From: Paraburkholderia sp. NMBU_R16
GTDB taxonomy: Bacteria > Pseudomonadota > Gammaproteobacteria > Burkholderiales > Burkholderiaceae
Direction of reading: 5' to 3'
Length of the DNA: 53,462 bases
Assembly (NCBI RefSeq): GCF_013282575.1
Contig: NZ_JAAAYE010000042.1
Coordinates: 1 to 53,462, forward strand
Within the stretch, counting starts at the first letter, position 1, and each line of letters opens with the position of its first letter. Positions 16,740-26,159 of this stretch are shown here, in pieces. Made by a program: the position numbers and the translations under genes. The notes beneath the pieces are model-generated. The model did no database searches. It saw nothing but the letters and a program-made list of their open reading frames with translations, and was not told the DNA's origin.

Positions 16740-17977
16740 GGCAAGCCATGACTTCCACCACTACGCTTCATTCCAGCGCGTGCCCCGCGCCGGCACTGGC
16801 CGGCAACGACGCAGGCGCCGGCTTCGCGCTCGGCTTGCCGCCACGCCGCGCATTGTTGCCGCGTCCGGCATGGGCCGCTCTTTTCGCACTCGTCCTTGCC
16901 ATCGGCATCGGTGTGCCGTTCGCGTCGCTCGTGCTGCCGGCATCGAGTCCGTTCCATCTCTCGGCCTATGTGCTGACGCTCGGCGGCAAGTTCATGTGTT
17001 ACGCGATCGCCGCACTGGCGCTCGATCTCGTCTGGGGCTACTGCGGCATTCTGAGCCTCGGTCACGGGCTTTTCTTCGCGCTCGGCGGCTACGGCATCGG
17101 CATGTACCTGATGCGCTCGATCGGACACGACGGCGTCTATGGCAGCGATCTGCCCGACTTCATGGTGTTTCTGAACTGGCATGCGCTGCCGTGGTACTGG
17201 CACGGCACCGAGTACCTGGCGTACGCGCTGGCGCTCGTCGTGGTAGTCCCCGCGCTGCTTGCGTGGACGTTCGGCTTTTTTGCGTTCCGCTCGCGCGTGC
17301 AAGGCGTGTATCTGTCGATCATCACACAAGCGCTCACGTACGCGGCGATGCTGCTGTTCTATCGCAACGAAACGGGGTTCGGCGGCAACAACGGCTTCAC
17401 GGATTTCAAGCGCATCGCCGGTTTTTCGATCACGCATCCGGGCACGCGCACGGTGCTCTTTTTGTTGACGTTCGCCACGCTCGTGCTGGCGTTCATTGCA
17501 GCGCGCGCCATCGTCTTGTCCAAGCTCGGGCGCGTCGTCACCGCGATGCGCGACAGCGAGACGCGCCTCATGTTTCTCGGCTACAGCCCGCTCGCTTACA
17601 AGCTCTTCATCTGGACGTTGTCCGCGGTGCTCTGCGCAATCGCAGGCGCGCTTTATGTGCCGCAAGTCGGCATCGTCAATCCGAGCGAGATGTCACCGGC
17701 CAACTCGATCGAAATGGCGATCTGGGTCGCCGTCGGCGGGCGCGGCACGCTGCTCGGCCCCATCGCGGGCGCGGTCGCCGTCAACGGCGCGAAGAGCTTG
17801 TTCACGGCCTACTTCGCCGAATATTGGCTCTTTTTCCTCGGTGCGCTGTTCGTGATCGTGCCGCTCGTCATGCCACGCGGACTCGCGGGTCTCGTCGAGA
17901 CGCTGCTTGCTCGTATGAAAAGCGCGCGGGGCGGTGCTCGCGCGTCGACGTTCATCGACGGGAGATCGAAGTCATGA
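16736..17977 (+). CDS. urtC: urea ABC transporter, permease UrtC
   Basis: A 413-residue inner-membrane permease of the LivM type, partner of UrtB. A ~45-residue cytoplasmic lead is followed by about nine membrane segments. DLVWGYCGILSLGHGLFFAL and VAVGGRGTLLGPIAGAVAVN are typical of the family. The first ATG (16736) is preferred because AAAGGA lies just before it and it overlaps the urtB stop; a second ATG lies four codons later. The stop overlaps urtD as ATGA. Confidence 0.93.
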   Translation: MRQAMTSTTTLHSSACPAPALAGNDAGAGFALGLPPRRALLPRPAWAALFALVLAIGIGVPFASLVLPASSPFHLSAYVLTLGGKFMCYAIAALALDLVWGYCGILSLGHGLFFALGGYGIGMYLMRSIGHDGVYGSDLPDFMVFLNWHALPWYWHGTEYLAYALALVVVVPALLAWTFGFFAFRSRVQGVYLSIITQALTYAAMLLFYRNETGFGGNNGFTDFKRIAGFSITHPGTRTVLFLLTFATLVLAFIAARAIVLSKLGRVVTAMRDSETRLMFLGYSPLAYKLFIWTLSAVLCAIAGALYVPQVGIVNPSEMSPANSIEMAIWVAVGGRGTLLGPIAGAVAVNGAKSLFTAYFAEYWLFFLGALFVIVPLVMPRGLAGLVETLLARMKSARGGARASTFIDGRSKS

Positions 17978-18822
17978 TGCCCTCGCCCTCCACCGATACC
18001 CCGCTCGATCTGCACGCGCTCTCCGGCACGGCGGCCACGTCGCATGTGCTGATGCCCGGCGAAATCGACGTATCGCACGGCACGATTCTCTATGTCGAGG
18101 ATGTCACCGTCAGCTTCGATGGCTTTCGCGCGCTCGACAATCTTTCGCTATCGCTGGACGCGGGCGAGCTGCGCTGCGTGATCGGACCGAACGGCGCCGG
18201 CAAGACGACGATGATGGATGTCGTCACGGGCAAGACACGACCCGATCACGGCAAGGTCTTCCTGGGCCAGACGCTCGACCTGACCCGGATGGACGAGCCC
18301 ACGATCGCGCGCACGGGCATCGGACGCAAGTTCCAGAAGCCCACCGTGTTCGAGCAGCATCCCGTCTGGGAAAACCTCGAACTGGCGATGAAAACCGATA
18401 AGGGCTGGTGGGCATCGCTACGCGCGCAACTGACGCGCGAGGCGCAACAACGCATCGAAGCCACGCCCGAGACCATCGGTCTCGCCGCGCAGGCGCGACG
18501 GCTTGCCGGCGAGCTTTCGCACGGCCAGAAGCAGCGGCTCGAGATCGGCATGCTGCTGATGCAGCAGCCCGCGCTGCTACTGCTCGATGAACCCGCTGCC
18601 GGCATGACCGACGACGAAACGATGGCGCTCGCCGCACTGCTGGACCGCTTGCGCGGCACGTGCTCGATGCTCGTCGTCGAGCACGACATGGAGTTCGTCG
18701 CGGCGCTTGCCGGCGAACGTGGGCGTGTGACCGTCATGGCCGAGGGGCGCGTGCTGGCGGACGGCACGCTCGACGAGGTCAAGCGCAACGATGCAGTGAT
18801 CGAATCGTACCTAGGCCGTTGA
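17974..18822 (+). CDS. urtD: urea ABC transporter, ATPase UrtD
   Basis: A 282-residue ATP-binding subunit. Walker A GPNGAGKTTM, signature LSHGQKQRLEIG and Walker B LLLLDEPAAGM are all present. The ~35-residue N-terminal tail before the ATPase fold is common in Burkholderiaceae homologues. GGGAGATCGAAG precedes the start. The start overlaps urtC, so urtBCD are translationally coupled. It pairs with UrtE to drive import. Confidence 0.93.
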   Translation: MMPSPSTDTPLDLHALSGTAATSHVLMPGEIDVSHGTILYVEDVTVSFDGFRALDNLSLSLDAGELRCVIGPNGAGKTTMMDVVTGKTRPDHGKVFLGQTLDLTRMDEPTIARTGIGRKFQKPTVFEQHPVWENLELAMKTDKGWWASLRAQLTREAQQRIEATPETIGLAAQARRLAGELSHGQKQRLEIGMLLMQQPALLLLDEPAAGMTDDETMALAALLDRLRGTCSMLVVEHDMEFVAALAGERGRVTVMAEGRVLADGTLDEVKRNDAVIESYLGR

Positions 18823-18859
18823 ATCGGGCCAACGCTCGCACGCGAACAGAAAGACCGAA

Positions 18860-18883
18860 GAACCGATGAACCGATGAACCGAG
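18860..18883. repeat. three tandem 8-bp units before urtE
   Basis: The unit GAACCGAT is repeated three times, the last ending in G. The final unit runs into GAGGA, the ribosome site of urtE, so changes in copy number would alter the urtD-urtE spacing without touching the coding sequence. Confidence 0.7.
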
Positions 18884-18893
18884 GAAGACGTCG

Positions 18894-19586
18894 ATGCTGA
18901 ACATCACCGGGCTCAACCAATTCTATGGCGGCAGCCACATTCTGCGCGACGTGACGATGGAGGTGCCGAAAGGATCGCTGACTGTGCTGCTCGGGCGCAA
19001 CGGCGTCGGCAAGACCACGCTTTTACGCTGCCTGATGGGGCTCGTGCGTGCGAAAAGCGGCACGATCGCCTGGGCCGGCCAGCCGCTCGAAACATTGCTG
19101 CCGCATGCGCGCGTCGCACAGGGCCTGGGCTATGTTCCGCAGGGGCGGGAAATCTTTGCGCGGCTGACCGTCGAAGAAAACCTGCTCGTCGGCGCCGCGA
19201 GCCGCAAGCCCGTTTCCCAAGTTCCCGATCGGATCTATTCGCTCTTTCCCGTGCTCAAGGAAATGAAAAAGCGCCGCGGCGGCGATCTCTCGGGCGGGCA
19301 GCAACAACAGCTCGCGATCGGCCGCGCGTTGATGAGCGAGCCGCAACTGCTGATACTCGACGAGCCGACCGAAGGCATTCAGCCGTCGATCATCCAGGAG
19401 ATCGGCCGCACGCTGAGGCAGCTCGTCGACGAAACGGGCATGACCGTCCTGCTCGTCGAGCAATACTACGACTTCGCGCGCTCGCTGGCGGACCGCTACT
19501 GGGTCATGCGGCGCGGCGAGATCGTCGCGAACGGCATGGGCGCGGAAATGGAGACACAAGGCGTGCGCGAGATGATCGCCGTTTGA
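18894..19586 (+). CDS. urtE: urea ABC transporter, ATPase UrtE
   Basis: A 230-residue ATP-binding subunit. Walker A GRNGVGKTTL, signature LSGGQQQQLAIG and Walker B LLILDEPTEGIQPSI identify the LivF-like UrtE branch; the EGIQPSI part is typical. GAGGA lies just before the ATG. It is the last urt gene, 122 bp before ureD on the same strand, so transcription may continue into ureD. Confidence 0.93.
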   Translation: MLNITGLNQFYGGSHILRDVTMEVPKGSLTVLLGRNGVGKTTLLRCLMGLVRAKSGTIAWAGQPLETLLPHARVAQGLGYVPQGREIFARLTVEENLLVGAASRKPVSQVPDRIYSLFPVLKEMKKRRGGDLSGGQQQQLAIGRALMSEPQLLILDEPTEGIQPSIIQEIGRTLRQLVDETGMTVLLVEQYYDFARSLADRYWVMRRGEIVANGMGAEMETQGVREMIAV

Positions 19587-19708
19587 GATTCGATGCGATA
19601 CGCGCCGCGCACTGCGGTGGCGCATGCTGCAGGTCCCGCTGCGGCTCGAATGTGCCATTGCCCATCACTTTCGTGTAGATTCGCGGCACCGTCTCTCAGT
19701 GTTCAGCA

Positions 19709-20629
19709 ATGCTTTCGCCGCACCCTACCCCTCTCAACGCTTGCGCGCCATCCGATACCGCCACCGGCGCGCCGACGACACCGCATGGCACCGCGTCGAG
19801 CGGCTGGGATGCGCGACTCGAGCTCGGATTCACGTACCGCGCCGAACGAACGACGCTTTCGATGCGGCGCCACGTCGGACCGTTGCGCGTGCAGCGCCCG
19901 CTCTATCCGGAAGGGCACTCGATCTGCCATGCGGTCATCGTCCACCCGCCCGGCGGCATCGCCGGCGGCGACCGACTCGCCATCGATGTCAGAGTGGATG
20001 CCGGCGCGCACGCCGTACTGACGACGCCCGGCGCGACGAAATGGTACAAGGCCAACGGACGCAGCGCGGCGCAGCGCATCGCCCTCCATGTGGATTCGGG
20101 CGCGAAGCTCGACTGGCTGCCGCAAAACAACATCGTCTTCGACTCGGCACGGACGCAGCTCACCTTCGAACTCGACATGGCGCCCGACGCCACGGCGATC
20201 GGCTGGGACGCCACGCAGTTGGGTCGGCAAGCGGCCGGCGAGCGTTGGTCGACGGGCGAATTCGCGAGCACCACCGCTATTCGCCTGCGCGAAGGCGGCC
20301 CGTTGCTTTGGCACGAACGCGCAGCCTTACGCGCCGACGACCCGCTGCGCGATGCATCGCAAGGGCTGGCGGGTTTCGCTGCGTTCGGCACGCTCTGGGC
20401 CGTGGGCCCCGCCTGCACGCCCGAGCTCGCCGAGACGCTGGCCGCGCAACTGCCGTTCGACCCGACGTTGCGAGCGGGTGCGACGGCTCTGCCGGGCGGC
20501 CTCCTGCTCGTGCGCGCGTTGGGTGCATCGATGGAGGGCATCCAGTTGCTGATGCAGCGCTGCTGGACGGAACTGCGCCCTATCGTTCATGGCGTACCGG
20601 CCCGCCCACTACGGCTCTGGTCGACCTGA
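19709..20629 (+). CDS. ureD: urease accessory protein UreD
   Basis: A 306-residue chaperone that with UreF and UreG forms the complex delivering nickel to apo-urease. [31 protein letters not shown] and [14 protein letters not shown] are the family motifs; the centre has [11 protein letters not shown]. The N-terminal ~30 residues are variable. It is the first urease gene, placed after urtE and separated from ureA by the amino acid transporter. Confidence 0.93.
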   Translation: MLSPHPTPLNACAPSDTATGAPTTPHGTASSGWDARLELGFTYRAERTTLSMRRHVGPLRVQRPLYPEGHSICHAVIVHPPGGIAGGDRLAIDVRVDAGAHAVLTTPGATKWYKANGRSAAQRIALHVDSGAKLDWLPQNNIVFDSARTQLTFELDMAPDATAIGWDATQLGRQAAGERWSTGEFASTTAIRLREGGPLLWHERAALRADDPLRDASQGLAGFAAFGTLWAVGPACTPELAETLAAQLPFDPTLRAGATALPGGLLLVRALGASMEGIQLLMQRCWTELRPIVHGVPARPLRLWST

Positions 20630-20679
20630 CCACACCCGCACCAAAGCCATGCATGGCAACGAGTAAACCGTGCACGAGC

Positions 20680-20694
20680 GCACCGCCTCGGTGC
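20680..20694 (+). promoter_or_regulatory. NtrC-like binding site
   Basis: GCACCGCCTCGGTGC is a perfect inverted repeat of the GCAC-N7-GTGC type bound by NtrC. It lies 66 bp upstream of the sigma-54 promoter at 20760, in the 222-bp gap between ureD and the amino acid transporter. Its left half and first spacer bases resemble the best site upstream of urtA (13477-13491). Confidence 0.55.
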
Positions 20695-20712
20695 ACATCC
20701 GACAAGGCGAAA

Positions 20713-20740
20713 CGACTGGACTGACCAGTTGGACCAGTCG
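20713..20740. repeat. inverted repeat in the transporter control region
   Basis: The arms CGACTGG (20713-20719) and CCAGTCG (20734-20740) are perfect complements. Between them ACTGACCAGT is a smaller nested palindrome, and GACCAGT occurs twice, nine bases apart. It sits between the NtrC-like site and the sigma-54 promoter, so it could be a second regulator's site or a hairpin. Confidence 0.5.
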
Positions 20741-20759
20741 GAGCAGCAGCGCGCCTCGC

Positions 20760-20776
20760 TTGGCATGGGGCTTGCT
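20760..20776 (+). promoter_or_regulatory. sigma-54 promoter for the amino acid transporter
   Basis: TTGGCATGGGGCTTGCT matches YTGGCACGNNNNTTGCW with one change (T for the last C of TGGCAC). Key GG and GC pairs are correctly spaced. The start point would be near 20787, about 65 bp before the ATG at 20852. Confidence 0.6.
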
Positions 20777-20851
20777 CAATCGGGCGCTCACCCGGCTAAG
20801 AACGGTGCCGCTTTCCTTGCGGCGCGAATTGGCCGCGTAGGAGACCCATTC

Positions 20852-21646
20852 ATGAAGCCACGCCTGATCGCGCGTACGTTCGCCACGCTCGCCACCGCCG
20901 CCATCCTGTCGATCACACTGAATCAGCGCGCGCAAGCCGATGCGCTCGACACCATCGCGAAGAGCGGCGTACTGCGCGTCGCGGTACCGGAGGACTATCC
21001 GCCCTTCGGCTCGGTCGGCGCGGACATGAAGCCGCAGGGCTACGACGTCGACATGGCCGCGCTGCTCGCCCAGGCGCTCAACGCCAAGGTGCAGCTCGTG
21101 CCCGTGAACAGCGCCAACCGCATTCCCTATCTGACGACGAACAAGGTCGACCTCGTCATCTCGTCGCTCGGCAAGACGCCGGACCGCGAAAAGGTCATCG
21201 ACTTCTCGCAGGCCTATGCGCCGTACTACCAAGGCGTGTTCGGCCCCGCCGACATCAAGGTTGCCGGCCCCGCCGATCTGACGGGCAAGACCGTGGGCGC
21301 CACGCGCGGCGCGCTCGAGGAAATCGCACTGACCCAGATGGCGCCGAACGCGACGATCAAGCGCTTCGAGGACAACAATGCCACCATCGCGGCGTTCCTC
21401 TCGGGACAAGTGCAGTTGATCGCAGCCGGCAACGTCGTCGCCGCGGCCATCGTCGCCAAGCACCCGCCGCGCCAGCCCGAGCCGAAGTTCGTCATCAAGG
21501 ATTCGCCCTGCTATGTCGGTCTGAACAAGAACGAAACGCGGCTGCTCGAAAAGGTCAACGCCGCGATCGCCCAGGCGCGCCATGACGGCCGGCTCGAAGC
21601 GATGTCGAAGAAGTGGTTCGGTCAGCCGCTGCCGGCGACGCTGTAA
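20852..21646 (+). CDS. polar amino acid ABC transporter, substrate-binding protein
   Basis: A 264-residue periplasmic binding protein of family 3 (SBP_bac_3). Signal peptide 1-29 ends RAQA. The mature part begins with GVLRVAVPEDYPPFGSV and PQGYDVDMAALLAQAL, as in His/Arg/Gln-binding proteins. GGAGACCC precedes the ATG; an open frame from 20729 adds residues that do not look coded. The stop overlaps the first permease start (TAATG). The ligand cannot be told from sequence; the position between ureD and ureA suggests a nitrogen source such as arginine or glutamine. Confidence 0.9.
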   Translation: MKPRLIARTFATLATAAILSITLNQRAQADALDTIAKSGVLRVAVPEDYPPFGSVGADMKPQGYDVDMAALLAQALNAKVQLVPVNSANRIPYLTTNKVDLVISSLGKTPDREKVIDFSQAYAPYYQGVFGPADIKVAGPADLTGKTVGATRGALEEIALTQMAPNATIKRFEDNNATIAAFLSGQVQLIAAGNVVAAAIVAKHPPRQPEPKFVIKDSPCYVGLNKNETRLLEKVNAAIAQARHDGRLEAMSKKWFGQPLPATL

Positions 21647-22314
21647 TGGCCTACACGCTGGAATTCGGGGAGCTCGCGCAGTACACGGGCATGTTCGCGC
21701 GCGGCGCGGCCCTGACGATCGGGCTGACCGCGGTGGCGACCGCGCTCGGCGTGACGCTCGGCGTCGGCGGCGCGGCCGCGCGCGAATCGCGTTCCCGCGC
21801 GTTGAGGACGATCGTCGCCGCCTATGTCGAGGCGATCCGTAACACGCCCTTCATCATTCAGCTCTTCTTCGTATTCTTCGGCCTGCCCGCGCTCGGTGTA
21901 CGGCTCGACGAATACTCGGCGTCGATCATCGCGATGACGCTCAATCTCGGCGCCTATGCGACCGAGATCGTGCGGGCGGGCGTGGCCGCCGTCCCGCGCG
22001 GACATGTCGAAGCCGCCGCGTCGCTGGCCATGACGCCCGCGCAGATCTATCGGCATGTGGTCTTGCCGCAGGCGCTGGCCAAGGTCTTCCCCGCGCTCGT
22101 GAGCCAGATCGTCATCGTGATGCTGGGCTCGGCGGTCGTCTCGCAGATTTCGGTACCGGACTTGACCTACGCGGCCAGCTACATCCAGTCGCGCAATTTC
22201 CGTTCGTTCGAGACCTATCTCGTGATCACGGTGTCCTACCTCGGTCTTGCGATCGCGGTGCGCGCGGTGCTCAAGGCGGCAGGCCGGCGGTTCTTCGCAC
22301 GAGGCGCGCGATGA
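21646..22314 (+). CDS. polar amino acid ABC transporter, permease 1
   Basis: A 222-residue inner-membrane permease of the HisM/GlnP type. EAIRNTPFIIQLFFVFFGLP and EAAASLAMTPAQIYRHVVLPQAL are the family motifs, the latter being the EAA loop that contacts the ATPase. About five membrane segments. Its start overlaps the binding protein stop, and its stop overlaps the second permease (ATGA). Confidence 0.9.
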   Translation: MAYTLEFGELAQYTGMFARGAALTIGLTAVATALGVTLGVGGAAARESRSRALRTIVAAYVEAIRNTPFIIQLFFVFFGLPALGVRLDEYSASIIAMTLNLGAYATEIVRAGVAAVPRGHVEAAASLAMTPAQIYRHVVLPQALAKVFPALVSQIVIVMLGSAVVSQISVPDLTYAASYIQSRNFRSFETYLVITVSYLGLAIAVRAVLKAAGRRFFARGAR

Positions 22315-22961
22315 TCGAATTCAGCTTTGCGCAAATCGTCTCGAACCTGCTGCTCGCGGCGCGCTGGACTATCGTGCTGTCGATCGTCTCGTTCCTCGTC
22401 GGCGGCCTCGCCGGCTTCGCGCTGCTCATCGCACGCGTGTCGCCCTCACGTCTGCCTCGCACGTTCGCCAAGCTCTACATAGAGGTGTTTCAGGGCACGC
22501 CGCTCCTGATGCAGCTCTTCGTCGTCTTCTTCGGACTACCGCTCCTCGGTCTCGATGTCGAACCCTGGGTGGCGGCAACGCTCGGCCTGACGTTCTTCAC
22601 GAGTGCCTATCTCGCGGAGATCTGGCGCGGGTGCGTGGAGGCCATCCCGCGTGGGCAATGGGAAGCGTCGGCCAGTCTCGCGATGACCTACTTCGAGCAG
22701 TTGCGCCACGTCGTGCTGCCGCAAGCGCTGCGCATCGCCATCGCACCGACGGTCGGCTTCTCCGTTCAAGCGGTGAAGGACACGGCGCTCGTTTCGATCA
22801 TCGGTTTTACCGAACTGACGAAAGCGGGCACCGTGATATCGAATGCCACGTTCCGGCCATTCGCCGTCTACGGCTGCGTCGCACTCATTTATTTCATGCT
22901 GTGCTACCCGTTGTCGCGCACCGCGCGTGCGCTCGAAAGGAAACTCCATGTCGCTCGTTGA
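22311..22961 (+). CDS. polar amino acid ABC transporter, permease 2
   Basis: A 216-residue permease homologous to the preceding gene. EVFQGTPLLMQLFVVFFGLP and the EAA loop EASASLAMTYFEQLRHVVLP are present. The two permeases probably form a heterodimer. Its end overlaps the ATPase gene by 14 bp, so all four genes are tightly coupled. Confidence 0.9.
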   Translation: MIEFSFAQIVSNLLLAARWTIVLSIVSFLVGGLAGFALLIARVSPSRLPRTFAKLYIEVFQGTPLLMQLFVVFFGLPLLGLDVEPWVAATLGLTFFTSAYLAEIWRGCVEAIPRGQWEASASLAMTYFEQLRHVVLPQALRIAIAPTVGFSVQAVKDTALVSIIGFTELTKAGTVISNATFRPFAVYGCVALIYFMLCYPLSRTARALERKLHVAR

Positions 22962-23667
22962 AGTCACGCAGCTGCACAAGCAATTCGGCGCGGCGCACGT
23001 TCTGAAGGGTATCGATTTGAATGTCGAAGCCGGCCAGGTCGTCACGATCATCGGCCGCAGCGGTTCCGGAAAGAGCACCCTGTTGCGCACGCTCAACGGG
23101 TTGGAGAGCATCGATTCGGGAACGATCGGCATCGACGGCGAGCGCATCGACGCGCGCCATGCCGACTTGCGTCGCCTCCGGCTCAAGGTCGGCATGGTGT
23201 TTCAGCAGTACAACCTGTTTCCCCATCTGCGCGCCGGAGAAAACGTCATGCTCGCGCAAAGCGTCGTTAAGAAAACGCCGCGCGCGAAGGCGCGCGAGGT
23301 CGCGCAGCAGATGCTCGAACGCGTCGGTCTCGGCGACAAGTTCGACGCCTATCCCGATCAGCTCTCAGGCGGACAGCAGCAGCGCGTGGCCATTGCGCGC
23401 GCGCTCGCGATGGAGCCGACACTGCTGTTGTGCGATGAAATCACGTCCGCGCTCGACCCCGAGCTCGTGGGCGAAGTGCTTAGCGTAGTCGAGCAACTGG
23501 CACGCGATGGCATGACGCTCATCATGGTCACGCACGAAATGCGCTTCGCGCGCCGCGTGAGCGATATCGTCGTGTTCATGCACGAGGGGCGCGTCTGGGA
23601 GAGTGGCCCGCCCGAACAGATCTTCGGCAGCCCGCAGAGCATAGAATTGCGGAAGTTCGTTCAATAA
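22948..23667 (+). CDS. polar amino acid ABC transporter, ATPase
   Basis: A 239-residue GlnQ/HisP-type ATPase. Walker [11 protein letters not shown], the Q-loop [11 protein letters not shown], signature [12 protein letters not shown] and Walker [15 protein letters not shown] are intact. AAAGGAAACTCC precedes the ATG inside the upstream gene. It ends 39 bp before ureA, so readthrough into ureABC from the sigma-54 promoter at 20760 is likely. Confidence 0.92.
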   Translation: MSLVEVTQLHKQFGAAHVLKGIDLNVEAGQVVTIIGRSGSGKSTLLRTLNGLESIDSGTIGIDGERIDARHADLRRLRLKVGMVFQQYNLFPHLRAGENVMLAQSVVKKTPRAKAREVAQQMLERVGLGDKFDAYPDQLSGGQQQRVAIARALAMEPTLLLCDEITSALDPELVGEVLSVVEQLARDGMTLIMVTHEMRFARRVSDIVVFMHEGRVWESGPPEQIFGSPQSIELRKFVQ

Positions 23668-23706
23668 CGCGCTTTCAAGGCGCTTACAGCCGCACGGCAC
23701 CCAGCG

Positions 23707-24009
23707 ATGAAGCTCACTCCACGCGAAAAAGACAAACTGCTCATCTTCACCGCTGCGCTGCTGGCCGAGCGCCGCAAAGCTCGCGGTCTGAAGCTCAACT
23801 ACCCGGAAGCCGTCGCGTTCATCACCGCCGCGCTGATGGAAGGCGCGCGCGACGGGCAGACCGTGGCCGAGCTGATGCATTACGGCACGACACTGCTGAC
23901 ACGCGACGACGTCATGGAAGGCGTGCCCGAAATGATCCCCGACATCCAGATCGAGGCCACGTTTCCGGATGGCACGAAGCTCGTCACCGTTCACCATCCG
24001 ATTCCGTGA
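23707..24009 (+). CDS. ureA: urease gamma subunit
   Basis: A 100-residue structural subunit of nickel urease, of usual length. [19 protein letters not shown] and [20 protein letters not shown] are highly conserved family sequence. It assembles with UreB and UreC into the (alpha-beta-gamma)3 enzyme that hydrolyses urea to ammonia and carbamate in the cytoplasm. Confidence 0.96.
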   Translation: MKLTPREKDKLLIFTAALLAERRKARGLKLNYPEAVAFITAALMEGARDGQTVAELMHYGTTLLTRDDVMEGVPEMIPDIQIEATFPDGTKLVTVHHPIP

Positions 24010-24076
24010 CAGGCCGCGCCGCAAGCGTAGGCATGCGCAACAGCGGGTCTTCTCCAACCGTTCGAGGTCTTGATCG

Positions 24077-24382
24077 ATGATTCCTGGCGAAATCCTCACC
24101 GAACCCGGCGATATCGAGCTCAACGCGGGCCGCGAAACGCTGACGCTCACGGTCGCCAACACCGGCGATCGCCCTGTGCAGATCGGCTCGCACTTCCATT
24201 TTTATGAAGTGAACGCCGCGCTCGCGTTCGAGCGCGAGCGTGCGCGCGGCTTCCGGCTGAACATCGCCGCGGGCACCGCCGTGCGCTTCGAGCCGGGGCA
24301 GGAACGGACGGTCGAGCTCGTCGCGCTGGCCGGCGACCGCACTGTCTACGGCTTCAACGGCAAGGTGATGGGCCCACTGTAA
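24077..24382 (+). CDS. ureB: urease beta subunit
   Basis: A 101-residue structural subunit. [20 protein letters not shown] and the strand [13 protein letters not shown] are diagnostic. A separate beta gene, not fused to gamma, is the usual arrangement in Proteobacteria. It lies 67 bp after ureA and 47 bp before ureC on the same strand. Confidence 0.96.
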   Translation: MIPGEILTEPGDIELNAGRETLTLTVANTGDRPVQIGSHFHFYEVNAALAFERERARGFRLNIAAGTAVRFEPGQERTVELVALAGDRTVYGFNGKVMGPL

Positions 24383-24429
24383 AGGCCTGGCGTTGCCGCC
24401 CTCTCCTACTCTTAGTACTGCGAACCGTC

Positions 24430-26136
24430 ATGACACTGCGCATCGATCGCCGCGCCTACGCGGAAATGTTCGGCCCGACCACGGGCGACCGGATCCGGCT
24501 CGCCGACACTGAGCTCCTGATCGAAATCGAACGCGACTTCACCGTCTACGGCGAAGAAGTGAAGTTCGGCGGCGGCAAGGTGATACGTGACGGCATGGGG
24601 CAGTCGCAACGGTGCGCGGCCGAAGTGGCCGATACCGTCGTCACGAACGCCGTCATCCTCGATCACTGGGGCATCGTCAAAGCCGATATCGCCATCAAGG
24701 ACGGCCGCATCGCCGCCATCGGCAAAGCCGGCAATCCCGATATCCAGCCGGGCGTGACGATCGCCATCGGCGCGGCGACGGAAATCATCGCGGGCGAAGG
24801 CCTCATCGTGACGGCCGGCGGCATCGATACGCACATCCATTTCATCAGCCCGCAGCAGATCGACGAAGCGCTCGCCTCGGGCGTCACGACGATGATCGGC
24901 GGCGGCACCGGCCCGGCCACGGGCACGAATGCGACCACCTGCACGCCCGGTCCGTGGCACATGGAACGCATGCTGCAGGCAGCCGACGGCTGGCCGATGA
25001 ACCTGGGCTTTCTCGGTAAGGGCAATGCGAGCCTCCCGGCACCGCTCGTCGAGCAGGTCGCGGCCGGGGCAATCGGACTCAAGCTGCACGAAGACTGGGG
25101 CACGACGCCGGCCGCGATCGACAATTGCCTGTCCGTGGCCGACGATACCGACACGCAAGTCGCGATTCACACCGATACGCTGAACGAAGCGGGCTTCGTC
25201 GAAACGACGGTCGCCGCGTTCAAGGGCCGCACGATCCACACGTATCACACCGAAGGCGCGGGCGGCGGACATGCGCCCGACATCATCAAGGTCTGCGGCG
25301 AAGCGAACGTGCTGCCCTCGTCGACGAATCCGACGCGCCCCTACACCATCAACACGCTCGACGAGCACCTCGATATGTTGATGGTTTGCCACCATCTCGA
25401 TCCGTCCATCGCCGAAGATCTCGCCTTTGCCGAATCGCGCATCCGGCGCGAAACGATCGCGGCCGAGGACATCCTGCACGATCTCGGCGCGCTTTCGATG
25501 CTGTCGTCGGATTCGCAGGCGATGGGACGCGTCGGCGAAGTGATCATTCGCACCTGGCAGACCGCTCACAAGATGAAGGTCCAACGCGGTGCGCTCGCCG
25601 AGGACAATACTCGCAACGATAACTTCCGCGCCAAACGCTACGTCGCCAAATACACGATCAATCCCGCGCTCACGCATGGTATTGCGCACGAAGTGGGGTC
25701 GATCGAACCCGGCAAGTGGGCCGATCTCGTGTTCTGGGAGCCGGCGTTTTTCGGCGTGAAGCCTTCGCTGATCGTCAAAGGCGGCATGATCGCGCTCGCG
25801 CAGATGGGGGACCCGAATGCCTCGATTCCAACGCCGCAGCCCGTGCACTACCGCGAGATGTTCGCGACGCGCGGCGGCGCGCTTGCGCGCACCTCGCTGA
25901 CGTTCGTTTCGCAGATGGCCGCGCAGGCGGGCATTGCCGAGCGTTATGGGTTGTCCAAGCGGATCGTGCCGGTGCGCGGCTGCCGCACGGTCACGAAAGC
26001 CGACATGATCCATAATGCGTGGCAGCCGTCGATCAGCGTCGATCCCGAGACCTATCAAGTCGTCGCGGACGGCCAGTTGCTGACCTGCGAGCCCGCGACC
26101 GTGCTGCCGATGGCGCAGCGGTATTTTCTGTTTTGA
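24430..26136 (+). CDS. ureC: urease alpha (catalytic) subunit
   Basis: A 568-residue catalytic subunit of standard length with the whole active site in place. The nickel ligands are His135 and His137 (THIHF), the carbamylated Lys218 (GLKLHEDWG), His247 ([11 protein letters not shown]), His273 ([11 protein letters not shown]) and Asp361 (SSDSQAMGR). The mobile flap MVCHHLDP holds the conserved cysteine (Cys320) and the catalytic histidine. Nothing suggests loss of activity. Confidence 0.97.
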   Translation: MTLRIDRRAYAEMFGPTTGDRIRLADTELLIEIERDFTVYGEEVKFGGGKVIRDGMGQSQRCAAEVADTVVTNAVILDHWGIVKADIAIKDGRIAAIGKAGNPDIQPGVTIAIGAATEIIAGEGLIVTAGGIDTHIHFISPQQIDEALASGVTTMIGGGTGPATGTNATTCTPGPWHMERMLQAADGWPMNLGFLGKGNASLPAPLVEQVAAGAIGLKLHEDWGTTPAAIDNCLSVADDTDTQVAIHTDTLNEAGFVETTVAAFKGRTIHTYHTEGAGGGHAPDIIKVCGEANVLPSSTNPTRPYTINTLDEHLDMLMVCHHLDPSIAEDLAFAESRIRRETIAAEDILHDLGALSMLSSDSQAMGRVGEVIIRTWQTAHKMKVQRGALAEDNTRNDNFRAKRYVAKYTINPALTHGIAHEVGSIEPGKWADLVFWEPAFFGVKPSLIVKGGMIALAQMGDPNASIPTPQPVHYREMFATRGGALARTSLTFVSQMAAQAGIAERYGLSKRIVPVRGCRTVTKADMIHNAWQPSISVDPETYQVVADGQLLTCEPATVLPMAQRYFLF

Positions 26137-26159
26137 GTACTGACGATCCAAGTTCCGAC

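Noticed and set aside
19600-19640. GTGGCGCATGCTGCAGG as a third sigma-54 promoter before ureD
   Set aside because: The -12 element is out of register and lacks TTGC.
24412-26151. 579-residue open frame antisense to ureC, and similar long antisense frames elsewhere (for example 13460-15094)
   Set aside because: They mirror real genes in high-GC DNA, where stop codons are rare in the opposite frame; their translations are rich in Arg, His and Asp with no family motif.
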